Assembly (NCBI GenBank): GCA_016866375.1
Contig: VGMK01000107.1
Coordinates: forward strand, 1 to 6,950
Reading direction: 5' to 3'
Source of the DNA: Bacteroidota bacterium
GTDB taxonomy: Bacteria > Bacteroidota > Bacteroidia > Flavobacteriales_D > Crocinitomicaceae
DNA length: 6,950 nucleotides
Every line of letters starts with the position of its first letter. Positions within the stretch are counted from its first letter, which is position 1. Shown here in pieces: positions 1-6,187 of this stretch. The position numbers and the translations under genes are program-made. The notes below the pieces were generated by a model. The model made no database searches. It was not told the DNA's origin and worked only from the letters and a program-made list of their open reading frames with translations.

Positions 1-375
1 ATACAATCTATCAACTGGAATTTTGTAGATTTCCGTCAATAACTCCCATGCCCACGCAATGGCATCCTCTTTGAAATAATCGCCAAAAGACCAATTTCCC
101 AGCATCTCAAACATGGTGTGATGGTATGTATCAACGCCCACCTCCTCTAAATCATTATGTTTACCAGAAACGCGTAAACATTTTTGCGAATTAGCAACTC
201 GTCGATTTCTCGGGACTTGGTAACCCAAAAAATAATCTTTGAATTGGTTCATTCCAGCATTTGTAAACATTAAGGTTGGATCATTTTTAACCACCATCGG
301 AGCGGATGAAACAATCACGTGGCCCTTACTTTCAAAGAAATCGAAAAATTGTTGGCGAATTTGAGAAACCGTCAT
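1..375 (-). CDS. alaS: Alanyl-tRNA synthetase, N-terminal 125 residues (cut by window edge)
   Basis: This is the start of alanyl-tRNA synthetase, the cytoplasmic class II enzyme that attaches alanine to tRNA-Ala. The reading frame is open from the ATG at 375 down to base 1, so only the first 125 residues of a protein normally near 870 residues are present; the rest lies outside the window. The visible part is the start of the class II aminoacylation domain: residues 26-47 (APMVVKNDPTLMFTNAGMNQ followed by FK) and residues 64-102, including QKCLRVSGKHNDLEEVG and the HHTMFEMLGNWSFGDYFK block, are hallmark AlaRS sequences involved in ATP and alanine binding. No residues look abnormal. The gene diverges from the O-methyltransferase operon across a 139-bp gap. 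The ATG is the natural start because the family begins within a few residues of the conserved IRQQFxDFFxSKGH segment, here at residues 6-19. Confidence 0.97.
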   Translation of the reverse strand, partial: MTVSQIRQQFFDFFESKGHVIVSSAPMVVKNDPTLMFTNAGMNQFKDYFLGYQVPRNRRVANSQKCLRVSGKHNDLEEVGVDTYHHTMFEMLGNWSFGDYFKEDAIAWAWELLTEIYKIPVDRLY

Positions 376-397
376 GTACGAACTTATAAAGTACGAA
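376..397. repeat. 7-bp direct repeat GTACGAA, two copies, in front of alaS
   Basis: GTACGAA occurs at 376-382 and again at 391-397, with starts 15 bp apart. The first copy touches the alaS start codon (373-375); the second overlaps the candidate alaS -7 element. Direct repeats bracketing a predicted transcription start are compatible with an operator, but 7 bp is short enough that chance is possible. Confidence 0.35.
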
Positions 398-401
398 TTT
401 A
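394..401 (-). promoter_or_regulatory. Possible -7 element for alaS
   Basis: On the minus strand this reads TAAATTCG, one base off the Bacteroidota -7 consensus TAnnTTTG. It ends 18 bases before the alaS ATG, nearly the same spacing as the better element on the other strand before the O-methyltransferase. I see no convincing TTG at the -33 position. One copy of the 7-bp direct repeat GTACGAA overlaps this element, and the other sits directly against the start codon. Confidence 0.25.
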
Positions 402-487
402 GGAATTTTGGAGTAGAAACTTATTTTTTTAGGTATTCTTAAATATGTGCTCTTTAGGTTGGGTGAACAAAAGATGTTGGAAAAAAG

Positions 488-495
488 TAACTTTG
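488..495 (+). promoter_or_regulatory. -7 promoter element of the O-methyltransferase/mnmD operon
   Basis: TAACTTTG matches the Bacteroidota primary-sigma -7 consensus TAnnTTTG exactly and lies 19 bases before the ATG at 515, implying a short leader. The best upstream TTG (459-461) is 26 bases away, longer than the usual 19-21, so the -33 element is uncertain. Confidence 0.45.
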
Positions 496-514
496 TTTTC
501 TAAATTATTTTCAA

Positions 515-1153
515 ATGCATTTCATTGATGAAAACCTTGATGCTTATGTTCGTGCATGTACTTCGCCTGAAAGTCAACTGTTAAAAAAAATTAATCGGGA
601 AACGCACCTCGAAGTATTACAACCTCGGATGTTAAGCGGACATCTTCAAGGAAGGTTTTTGAGCATGCTTTCTAAAATGATTCGCCCCAAAAGAATCTTG
701 GAAATTGGAACCTACACCGGCTACAGTGCATTGTGTATGGCAGAAGGTCTAACCTCGGACGGCAAATTGGTGACGATTGACATAAACGAGGAAATAGAAT
801 ATAGAGTCAAGGGTTATTTTAAAGAATCGGATTTCTCAAATAAAATCGAATTGAAAATAGGCGATGCCATGAAAATAATTCCTGAACTTAATGAGTGTTG
901 GGACATGGTGTTTATCGATGCCGACAAGGAAAATTATTTAGCTTACTACCAATTAGTTTTTCCGCTCATTCCCTGCGGTGGATATATCATTGCTGATAAT
1001 GTCTTATGGTCCGGTAAAGTAATTCAAGACGATAAAAATGACAGGGATACTGTTCTTTTAAGACAATTCAACGATTTTGTGAGAGCGGATGAGCGAGTCG
1101 AGTGCATTATGCTACCGATTCGCGATGGGTTAACGTTAGTTCGGAAAAAATGA
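515..1153 (+). CDS. Class I SAM-dependent O-methyltransferase (caffeoyl-CoA OMT-like, COG4122 type)
   Basis: This 212-residue protein is a full-length cation-dependent O-methyltransferase of the CCoAOMT-like family (Methyltransf_3). The SAM-binding motif I is ILEIGTYTGYSA at residues 61-72, and the acidic SAM-ribose ligand is in TIDINEE near D89. The family's divalent-metal ligands are visible as D135 in FIDADKENY and as D161-N162 in IIADNVLWSGKV. The C-terminus PIRDGLTLVRK is also typical. Bacterial members methylate catechol-like hydroxyls; the physiological substrate in Bacteroidota is not known to me and the sequence does not reveal it. The start is fixed: the frame is closed by TAA at 488-490 and no other ATG lies between. 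It overlaps the mnmD start by four bases (ATGA at 1150-1153), so the two are probably translated together. Confidence 0.93.
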   Translation: MHFIDENLDAYVRACTSPESQLLKKINRETHLEVLQPRMLSGHLQGRFLSMLSKMIRPKRILEIGTYTGYSALCMAEGLTSDGKLVTIDINEEIEYRVKGYFKESDFSNKIELKIGDAMKIIPELNECWDMVFIDADKENYLAYYQLVFPLIPCGGYIIADNVLWSGKVIQDDKNDRDTVLLRQFNDFVRADERVECIMLPIRDGLTLVRKK

Positions 1154-1806
1154 AATTGGAATTAAAAGAAACAAAGGACGGTTCTCATACCCTGTATGTT
1201 CCTGAATTGAATGAGCATTATCATTCACAACACGGTGCCGTCCAAGAAGCCCTTCATGTGTTTATCAATCATGGGCTAAAACCTTTGTTACATCAAAATC
1301 GCCCTCTGAACATTCTCGAGGTAGGGTGGGGAACAGGCCTAAATTGTCTTTTAACCTGTCAACATTGTGGTGAAACAAATATCGATTACACTGGAGTTGA
1401 AGCATTTCCTATTCAATCTTCTCTTCACGAAAAATTAAATTATGTACAATCCTTGAAAATCCCCAACGAGTTGTACAAAAAAATGACGGATGCACCATGG
1501 GAAATAGAAACCGAAATCACGAGCAATTTTCACTTGACAAAAGTTCATGCGACCATTCAGGAATGGCACACAAAAAACAGCTTTGATTTGATTTACTTCG
1601 ATGCCTTCGGACCCAGGGCTCAGGAGGAAATGTGGCAAATAGAAACGCTGGAAAAGGTTGTTCGTATGCTTCGTTTGGGTGGCGTATTTATTACCTATTG
1701 CGCAAAGGGACAATTAAAACGCGATTTAAAAGCGTTGGGTTGTTACCTCGAGACCCTTCCTGGTCCACCTGGTAAACGAGAAATGACAAGGGCAAGTAAA
1801 GTTTGA
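1150..1806 (+). CDS. mnmD: tRNA 5-methylaminomethyl-2-thiouridine(34) methyltransferase MnmD
   Basis: This 218-residue protein belongs to the Methyltransf_30 (DUF752, COG4121) family. It performs the SAM-dependent methylation that converts nm5(s2)U34 to mnm5(s2)U34 in the anticodon wobble position, the reaction done by the MnmC2 domain of fused enterobacterial MnmC; here no FAD domain is attached. Visible marks are HYHSQHGAVQEALHVFI (residues 23-39), motif I ILEVGWGTGLN (55-65, with Trp where Phe is more usual), YFDAFGPRAQEEMW (149-162), and the C-terminal signature VFITYCAKG...LPGPPGKREMTRA (179-215). I chose the ATG at 1150 over an in-frame ATG at 1102 because the family starts close to the KETKDGSHTLYVPELNEHYH segment and because 1150 gives an ATGA overlap with the preceding stop. 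It converges on the Nudix gene; no hairpin terminator is evident after the TGA. Confidence 0.93.
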   Translation: MKLELKETKDGSHTLYVPELNEHYHSQHGAVQEALHVFINHGLKPLLHQNRPLNILEVGWGTGLNCLLTCQHCGETNIDYTGVEAFPIQSSLHEKLNYVQSLKIPNELYKKMTDAPWEIETEITSNFHLTKVHATIQEWHTKNSFDLIYFDAFGPRAQEEMWQIETLEKVVRMLRLGGVFITYCAKGQLKRDLKALGCYLETLPGPPGKREMTRASKV

Positions 1807-1869
1807 AGAGTACTGAATGCGTTGCAACCCGGATTTTTAATCACTTACGGTATTACAGGAAATTTGAAG
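1807..1869 (+). pseudogene. Possible remnant of a second MnmD-like C-terminal segment
   Basis: Directly after the mnmD TGA, and in the same frame, the DNA translates as RVLNALQPGFLITYGITGNLK. Aligned with MnmD residues 169-190 (KVVRMLRLGGVFITYCAKGQ then LK) it shares V, L, G, the ITY triplet, G and LK, about 9 of 21 aligned positions with one single-residue gap. Most of the shared residues use different synonymous codons (for example acc/act, tat/tac, aaa/aag), which is more like diverged homology than a recent DNA duplication. The following codons lose the resemblance, and no LPGPPGKREM-like segment follows in any plus-strand frame. It could be a decayed tail left by recombination in mnmD, or a fragment of another methyltransferase, or chance. 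I saw this by eye; no alignment score was computed. Confidence 0.3.
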
Positions 1870-1918
1870 TTTTTTTGTTTAATGGGAATATCGTTTCTGC
1901 TTGCGCTTCGCCGTTACT

Positions 1919-2518
1919 TTATCTTTTCAACAACTCTTTCAGTTCGCTCAGAATTAAAGCCGTTGCACCCCAAACCTCGCAATTCTGAAAACGGAAAGCA
2001 GGTATATCGTTTAGTTTTGGCGCTCTAATGTTTATTTTACATACATTACTTTCATTTAGTAGTTCATCCAGTGCAACCTCAAAAATTTCATCTACCTCGT
2101 GATTTTTTTTCATTTCAGGCATTTTGGGGTGCAAAAATATATACGGTTGTACATCAAAATTCGATACAGGAATGTATACCGGAGTGAGCGATCGTATTAA
2201 TTTTCCATTTTTTAAAGGAATACCCAATTCCTCTGAACTCTCTCGACGTGCGGTGTATACTAAGTCCGCGTCAGAGACATCTTTTTTACCGCCTGGAAAA
2301 GCTATTTGTCCAGAATGAAAACCATGGTAGCTTGGACGCTTGATCAAAATAAAAAAGTAGTGATTATTTCTCTGGTAAATATGCACACCAACTGCGGCTG
2401 ATTTTTTTTCGCTTTCCGTGTTAAATAACTGATTTCTGTAAGGATAAAAATTTTGATGCGCTTGCTCACCCGGGAGTTCCCTATTCAGTTGTTCAATTAG
2501 GTAATCTTCATGCCACAT
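1919..2518 (-). CDS. Nudix hydrolase, CoA pyrophosphatase (NudL/YeaB-like)
   Basis: This 199-residue protein is a Nudix hydrolase of the CoA-pyrophosphatase subgroup, expected to cleave CoA or its derivatives to 4'-phosphopantetheine species and 3',5'-ADP. The subgroup-specific motif before the Nudix box is LIKRPSYHGFHSGQIAFPGG (residues 58-77); it keeps R61, G70 and FPGG, but has Gly at the position where the NuCoA motif often has Arg. The catalytic core RESSEELGI (92-100) retains both metal-binding glutamates E96-E97. The loop between FPGG and RE is 14 residues, so the first Glu of the canonical Nudix box is not in its standard place; to my knowledge this is common in the subgroup. A C-terminal VWGATALILSEL (182-193) is also typical. 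It starts at ATG 2516-2518, is divergent from glnN and convergent with mnmD. Another nucleotide pyrophosphate substrate cannot be excluded. Confidence 0.9.
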   Translation of the reverse strand: MWHEDYLIEQLNRELPGEQAHQNFYPYRNQLFNTESEKKSAAVGVHIYQRNNHYFFILIKRPSYHGFHSGQIAFPGGKKDVSDADLVYTARRESSEELGIPLKNGKLIRSLTPVYIPVSNFDVQPYIFLHPKMPEMKKNHEVDEIFEVALDELLNESNVCKINIRAPKLNDIPAFRFQNCEVWGATALILSELKELLKR

Positions 2519-2586
2519 TTAAAGTCATGAAATTTAAAAAAAAAATACGAATTATTAAAAAATTATCAATTAATGTTCAAAAATAA

Positions 2587-2630
2587 GGGGGTATTGTTAT
2601 TAAAAATAACTAAAAAAAAGATTTACCCCC
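2587..2630. repeat. Nested inverted repeats in the Nudix-glnN intergenic region
   Basis: GGGGGTA (2587-2593) is matched by its complement TACCCCC (2624-2630). Inside it GTTATT (2596-2601), a three-base AAA loop and AATAAC (2605-2610) form a second perfect small stem. The surrounding DNA is almost pure A/T, so this G-run/C-run pair stands out. It lies upstream of the candidate glnN -7 element, so it would be in the mRNA only if transcription starts farther upstream. Confidence 0.55.
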
Positions 2631-2634
2631 CCCC
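2626..2634. repeat. Homopolymeric C9 tract upstream of glnN
   Basis: Nine consecutive C residues occur in otherwise AT-rich DNA, 32 bases before the glnN start codon. The tract lies exactly between a weak -33-like TTTA (2622-2625) and the -7 element TAATTTTG (2644-2651). Tracts of this kind change length by strand slippage, and here a change would alter promoter spacing rather than reading frame. Confidence 0.8.
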
Positions 2635-2643
2635 TAAAAAATA

Positions 2644-2651
2644 TAATTTTG
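2644..2651 (+). promoter_or_regulatory. -7 promoter element of glnN
   Basis: TAATTTTG matches the Bacteroidota -7 consensus TAnnTTTG exactly and lies 14 bases before the glnN ATG at 2666, which would give a very short, A-rich leader. The only -33 candidate at suitable distance is TTTA (2622-2625) with an 18-base spacer, one short of the usual 19-21; the consensus would be TTTG. A longer leader from an upstream promoter remains possible. Confidence 0.45.
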
Positions 2652-2665
2652 TAAAAAAAAACAAA

Positions 2666-4852
2666 ATGGCTACAAAAAGGTTAGAGGCATACCAAGACGT
2701 GTTACATCGTGAACCCAAACACATTGACTTTCATGGAAAATTATCTGATTTATTCGGAAAGAATGTTTTTCATTCAGAACAGATGAGGGAGTATTTACCC
2801 TCCGAGACTTATAAACAAATGATGGCTTGCATAACAAATGGAAATCGTTTGGAACGCAAAATAGCAGATCAGGTAGCCTCTGCCATGAAGGATTGGGCAA
2901 TTTCAAAAGGTGTAACGCATTACACACACTGGTTTCAGCCATTGACCGGCGCTACTGCTGAGAAACATGATGCATTTTTAAAACCTTTGAGTCCCGGTAA
3001 GGCAATCGAACGATTCGATGGCGATATGCTTGTTCAACAAGAACCAGACGCATCCTCTTTTCCAAACGGAGGTATCCGAAATACGTTTGAGGCGCGAGGC
3101 TACACAGCATGGGATCCTTCTTCCCCAGCATTTGTAATTGGTAAAACGCTCTGTATTCCAACCATTTTTATTTCTTACACGGGTGAGTCATTGGATTACA
3201 AAATGCCCTTGTTAAAAGCCCTGCAAGCAGTTGATGAATCAGCGGTTGCTGTTTGTCAGTATTTTGATAAAAATGTAACTAAGGTAATCGCAACACTAGG
3301 ATGGGAGCAAGAGTATTTCTTGATTGACAGCGCTTTATTTAATGCACGACCGGACTTAATGTTAACCGGAAGAGCCCTTTTTGGTCATGCTCCAGCAAAA
3401 GGCCAACAACTAGAGGATCATTACTTCGGTTCAATTCCTGATCGGGTAACTGCTTTTATGCGAGAATTTGAAACAGAGGCTCTTCTTCTAGGAATTCCTG
3501 TGACTACACGTCACAACGAGGTTGCGCCCAATCAATTCGAATGTGCACCGATTTTTGAAGAATGTAATTTAGCCAATGACCATAACCTATTGCTAATGGA
3601 TATTATGGAGAAAATAGCAAGAAAGCATAACTTCCGAGTCTTATTGCATGAAAAACCGTTTGCGGGAGTCAACGGTTCTGGTAAGCACAACAATTGGTCT
3701 TTGAGCACAAATACGGGGGTCAATCTTTTGGCTCCAGGAAAGAATCCTAAATCAAATTTGCAGTTTTTGACATTTTTCGTCAATACAATTGCGGCAATTC
3801 ACGATAACGCAGACCTCTTACGCGCTTGCATTGCGTCCGCAGGAAATGACCATCGTCTTGGGGCGAACGAAGCACCGCCTGCTATCATATCTGCATTCAT
3901 AGGCACACAATTATCTAGAATTCTAGATGATTTGGAAATGAATATAAAGGCGGGTAAAATGACACCAAATGACAAGACAGAGCTAAAATTGAACATTGGT
4001 AAAATTCCACAAATAATGTTGGATAATACGGACAGAAATAGAACCTCACCTTTTGCCTTTACGGGTAATAAATTTGAATTTAGGGCTGTAGGATCATCAG
4101 CAAATTGTGGCTCAGCGATGATTGTGCTGAACACCATCATGGCAAAACAATTGAAAGAATTTAAAAAGTCAGTAGATAAAAGAATTTCCAACGGTGAAGG
4201 AAAAGACGAAGCAATACTGAAAGAGCTACAAAGAATTATCAAAGATTCAAAAAAAATACGCTTTGAAGGCAATGGTTATGGCGAGGAATGGGTGAAAGAG
4301 GCCAATAAAAGAGGCTTATCCAATTTGAAAGACACACCGCGTGCACTCCAAGTATGGCACGATAAAAAAGTCGAAAAACTTTTTACTGAAATGAATGTCC
4401 TTTCCCCCAGGGAATTAGAAGCGCGCCGCGAAATTGAATTTGAAAATTACGTTTTAAAAATTCAAATAGAATCCCGTTTGATGGGAGATATTACCCAGAA
4501 TTATTTTACTCCTGCAGCTATTGAATACCAGAACAAGCTCATTCAAAATGTTCAAGGGCTCATTCAACTATTTGGCGATAAAAATGGTAAAGCCGCTGCT
4601 CGTGCTCAAATTGAAATCATTGAACGCATCTCCTTACATTTGAACAAAATGAGAACTGCGGCTGAAAAAATGTTAGACCAACGCAAAGCCGCCAATAAGT
4701 TGGAACACGCTGAAGAAAAATCTATTGCATACTGCGACAACGTCAAAGCTTATTTCGATGAAATTAGATACCATGCAGATAAACTTGAACTGTTGGTAGA
4801 AGACGAATTATGGCCCTTACCAAAATTCAGGGAGCTGTTATTCACGCGATAG
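2666..4852 (+). CDS. glnN: Glutamine synthetase type III
   Basis: This 728-residue protein is a full-length GSIII, the cytoplasmic enzyme making glutamine from glutamate, ammonia and ATP, and a main entry of ammonium into metabolism in Bacteroidota. Signatures in order: HWFQPLTG (residues 88-95), a GSIII marker; GWEQEYFLID (212-221) with the active-site glutamates; HNEVAPNQFECAP (283-295); NGSGKHNNWS (336-345), the ATP/glutamate-binding block; and FEFRAVGSSAN (470-480) with catalytic Arg R473. The charged, probably helical C-terminal region beyond about residue 620 is typical of GSIII, which forms dodecamers from subunits much larger than GSI or GSII. I chose ATG 2666 although the frame stays open to an ATG at 2573: the extra 31 residues are low-complexity Lys/Pro encoded by A- and C-runs, and MATKRLEAYQDVLHREPKH is the natural family start. 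No amtB, glnK or other nitrogen gene is adjacent. The gene converges on the 421-residue protein across 27 bp. Confidence 0.97.
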   Translation: MATKRLEAYQDVLHREPKHIDFHGKLSDLFGKNVFHSEQMREYLPSETYKQMMACITNGNRLERKIADQVASAMKDWAISKGVTHYTHWFQPLTGATAEKHDAFLKPLSPGKAIERFDGDMLVQQEPDASSFPNGGIRNTFEARGYTAWDPSSPAFVIGKTLCIPTIFISYTGESLDYKMPLLKALQAVDESAVAVCQYFDKNVTKVIATLGWEQEYFLIDSALFNARPDLMLTGRALFGHAPAKGQQLEDHYFGSIPDRVTAFMREFETEALLLGIPVTTRHNEVAPNQFECAPIFEECNLANDHNLLLMDIMEKIARKHNFRVLLHEKPFAGVNGSGKHNNWSLSTNTGVNLLAPGKNPKSNLQFLTFFVNTIAAIHDNADLLRACIASAGNDHRLGANEAPPAIISAFIGTQLSRILDDLEMNIKAGKMTPNDKTELKLNIGKIPQIMLDNTDRNRTSPFAFTGNKFEFRAVGSSANCGSAMIVLNTIMAKQLKEFKKSVDKRISNGEGKDEAILKELQRIIKDSKKIRFEGNGYGEEWVKEANKRGLSNLKDTPRALQVWHDKKVEKLFTEMNVLSPRELEARREIEFENYVLKIQIESRLMGDITQNYFTPAAIEYQNKLIQNVQGLIQLFGDKNGKAAARAQIEIIERISLHLNKMRTAAEKMLDQRKAANKLEHAEEKSIAYCDNVKAYFDEIRYHADKLELLVEDELWPLPKFRELLFTR

Positions 4853-4879
4853 CTCTAACTGCAATTGCATGGCACCTTT

Positions 4880-6145
4880 CTAAATAAATGCTCCAATAAG
4901 CTTCAATAATCCAGAATAGAAACCGCTCGGCTTTTCAATTGAGATTGTAGTCTTACCCTCAAAATCATTGAAATTTTCGAAATGAATGCTTCGGGTCGAT
5001 GATAAAAAACGTTGAAGCTCTTCTTTACCTGGAATTGCATCAATAATATATTGATAATACCCGGCGTTCTCAAAGTTCATTATTGCGTTCAAAGAACCGC
5101 CGAAATACTTTGTTGAAACATTTAGTTCTTTGATTTTAGGTGGTGACGAAGAAAAGGATAAGGCAAATGCTCTTGGCGTAAGAGCATGACAATATAGCGA
5201 CAAGTTATCAGAGAAAATTAATTGCTTGTCTCTAATTTCAATGGACTCTGAATTAATTAATCTAGAAATATTTGTCAATACAGTTGAATCTGAAATGGCG
5301 CAATTAAATGACAGTACTAGGCTGCCGTTTGGTATCCCAAGCACAGAAGCGTCGTCTATAAATCTAAATCCAGAATAAGAAGCACTCATATATTCAATAG
5401 AGGAAATAAACGAATGAAGAGATGTATCAATTTGCGCGAGCCATTTCTTTTCTGTCTTAGAAGGCGCCCAACTCAGTTCAATTCCATTTCCAGCAGGAAT
5501 TAATCGCGATGAAATTTTAGTTTTATGTAATTTTGAAAAGATCGAAATTTCACTTTCTTCATGATTTACAGCGTGAGTACTGATGTGAGATCCTTGTTCA
5601 AATTCAAAGATTAAAAGTTCTCCAGAATTTTTTAACTCAAATTCAAAGTTAAATTGTTGCGAAAGAATACGCGAAACTTTACTATTTTCAGTTATCGATT
5701 GAACAGGGACATAACCGAAATTGTCTTTAATATAAGTTGATTTGTTCAAGTCCTTTGCAAAATTCTGAAATTCAATAATATCGATAACCTTGAATCTCAA
5801 AAAAACAATTGGTCTATTGTCAATGTCACAAACCAAAAGCTCGATGGGAGCTAAATTATCCACGCCTATGTTCAACCTCATAGTGGATTCATCTTTTTGA
5901 TTATCCATTTTATCTTTTAAGCGTTTAAAAAATTCTTGGTCTCTCACATCAAAAAGAGCTACAGTAGATAGCTCTTTGAAAAACTCAATCGCATCAAATT
6001 GAATATAATAGATTGTTGAAGTAGGTAACTCGGTAGTTAAAGTATTTTTTGATTGATTTTCAGTAGATGACCTTCTTACAATAAAAATCAACGTTATGAT
6101 ACTTAATAAAATTAAGACTGCAACTATTTCTCGTACTTTCTTCAC
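4880..6145 (-). CDS. Hypothetical membrane-anchored protein, 421 residues
   Basis: I do not recognise this protein. It starts with basic residues (KKVR) followed by a hydrophobic helix at about residues 7-23 and then RRSS, consistent with an uncleaved N-terminal anchor; no lipobox cysteine or clear signal-peptidase site is visible. The remaining roughly 390 residues look like a soluble alpha/beta domain with many alternating hydrophobic residues, few cysteines and no catalytic motif I can name. The start of the soluble part (LPTSTIYYIQFDAIEFFKEL, residues 40-59) loosely resembles the opening of DUF3352-type anchored proteins, but this is weak. The start is GTG (6143-6145); an in-frame TAG lies nine codons upstream and no ATG intervenes, so a GTG start seems required, which is unusual in this region. 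On the minus strand TAACTTTA (6152-6159) is one base off the -7 consensus but very close to the GTG. It diverges from the acyltransferase by 42 bp. Confidence 0.75.
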   Translation of the reverse strand: MKKVREIVAVLILLSIITLIFIVRRSSTENQSKNTLTTELPTSTIYYIQFDAIEFFKELSTVALFDVRDQEFFKRLKDKMDNQKDESTMRLNIGVDNLAPIELLVCDIDNRPIVFLRFKVIDIIEFQNFAKDLNKSTYIKDNFGYVPVQSITENSKVSRILSQQFNFEFELKNSGELLIFEFEQGSHISTHAVNHEESEISIFSKLHKTKISSRLIPAGNGIELSWAPSKTEKKWLAQIDTSLHSFISSIEYMSASYSGFRFIDDASVLGIPNGSLVLSFNCAISDSTVLTNISRLINSESIEIRDKQLIFSDNLSLYCHALTPRAFALSFSSSPPKIKELNVSTKYFGGSLNAIMNFENAGYYQYIIDAIPGKEELQRFLSSTRSIHFENFNDFEGKTTISIEKPSGFYSGLLKLIGAFI

Positions 6146-6187
6146 GGAAAGTAAAGTTAATTGATTCTTCTATTCTACCTTTACGGA

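Noticed and set aside
1102..1149. A longer MnmD starting 16 codons upstream
   Set aside because: Those codons overlap the conserved C-terminus of the O-methyltransferase in another frame, and the ATG at 1150 gives a typical ATGA overlap and the normal family start.
1807..1918. A terminator between mnmD and the Nudix gene
   Set aside because: There is a T-run near 1870-1876, but no stem of useful length precedes it on either strand.
1804..2030. Stop-codon read-through or TGA recoding extending MnmD by about 74 codons
   Set aside because: MnmD is complete at the TGA with its usual GPPGKREMTRA end; most of the downstream open frame is the antisense of the Nudix gene.
2124..2318. Plus-strand open frame inside the Nudix gene
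   Set aside because: It is an antisense shadow of a well-supported Nudix domain.
2573..2665. A 31-residue N-terminal extension of glutamine synthetase from the upstream ATG
   Set aside because: It is low-complexity Lys/Pro sequence produced by A- and C-runs, contains the promoter-like element and precedes the normal GSIII start; no family member I know has it.
3799..4272. A 157-codon open frame antisense to glnN
   Set aside because: It lies wholly inside the strongly conserved GSIII coding sequence, has no recognisable protein features and is a frame shadow.
4860..4869. Palindrome TGCAATTGCA between the convergent glnN and 421-residue protein genes
   Set aside because: A 10-bp palindrome with no loop and no following T-run is not a credible terminator, and 10-bp palindromes are frequent by chance.
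6161..6187. TTG start for the acyltransferase
   Set aside because: The added nine residues match nothing in the family and the ATG at 6188 gives the usual MKK-type start.
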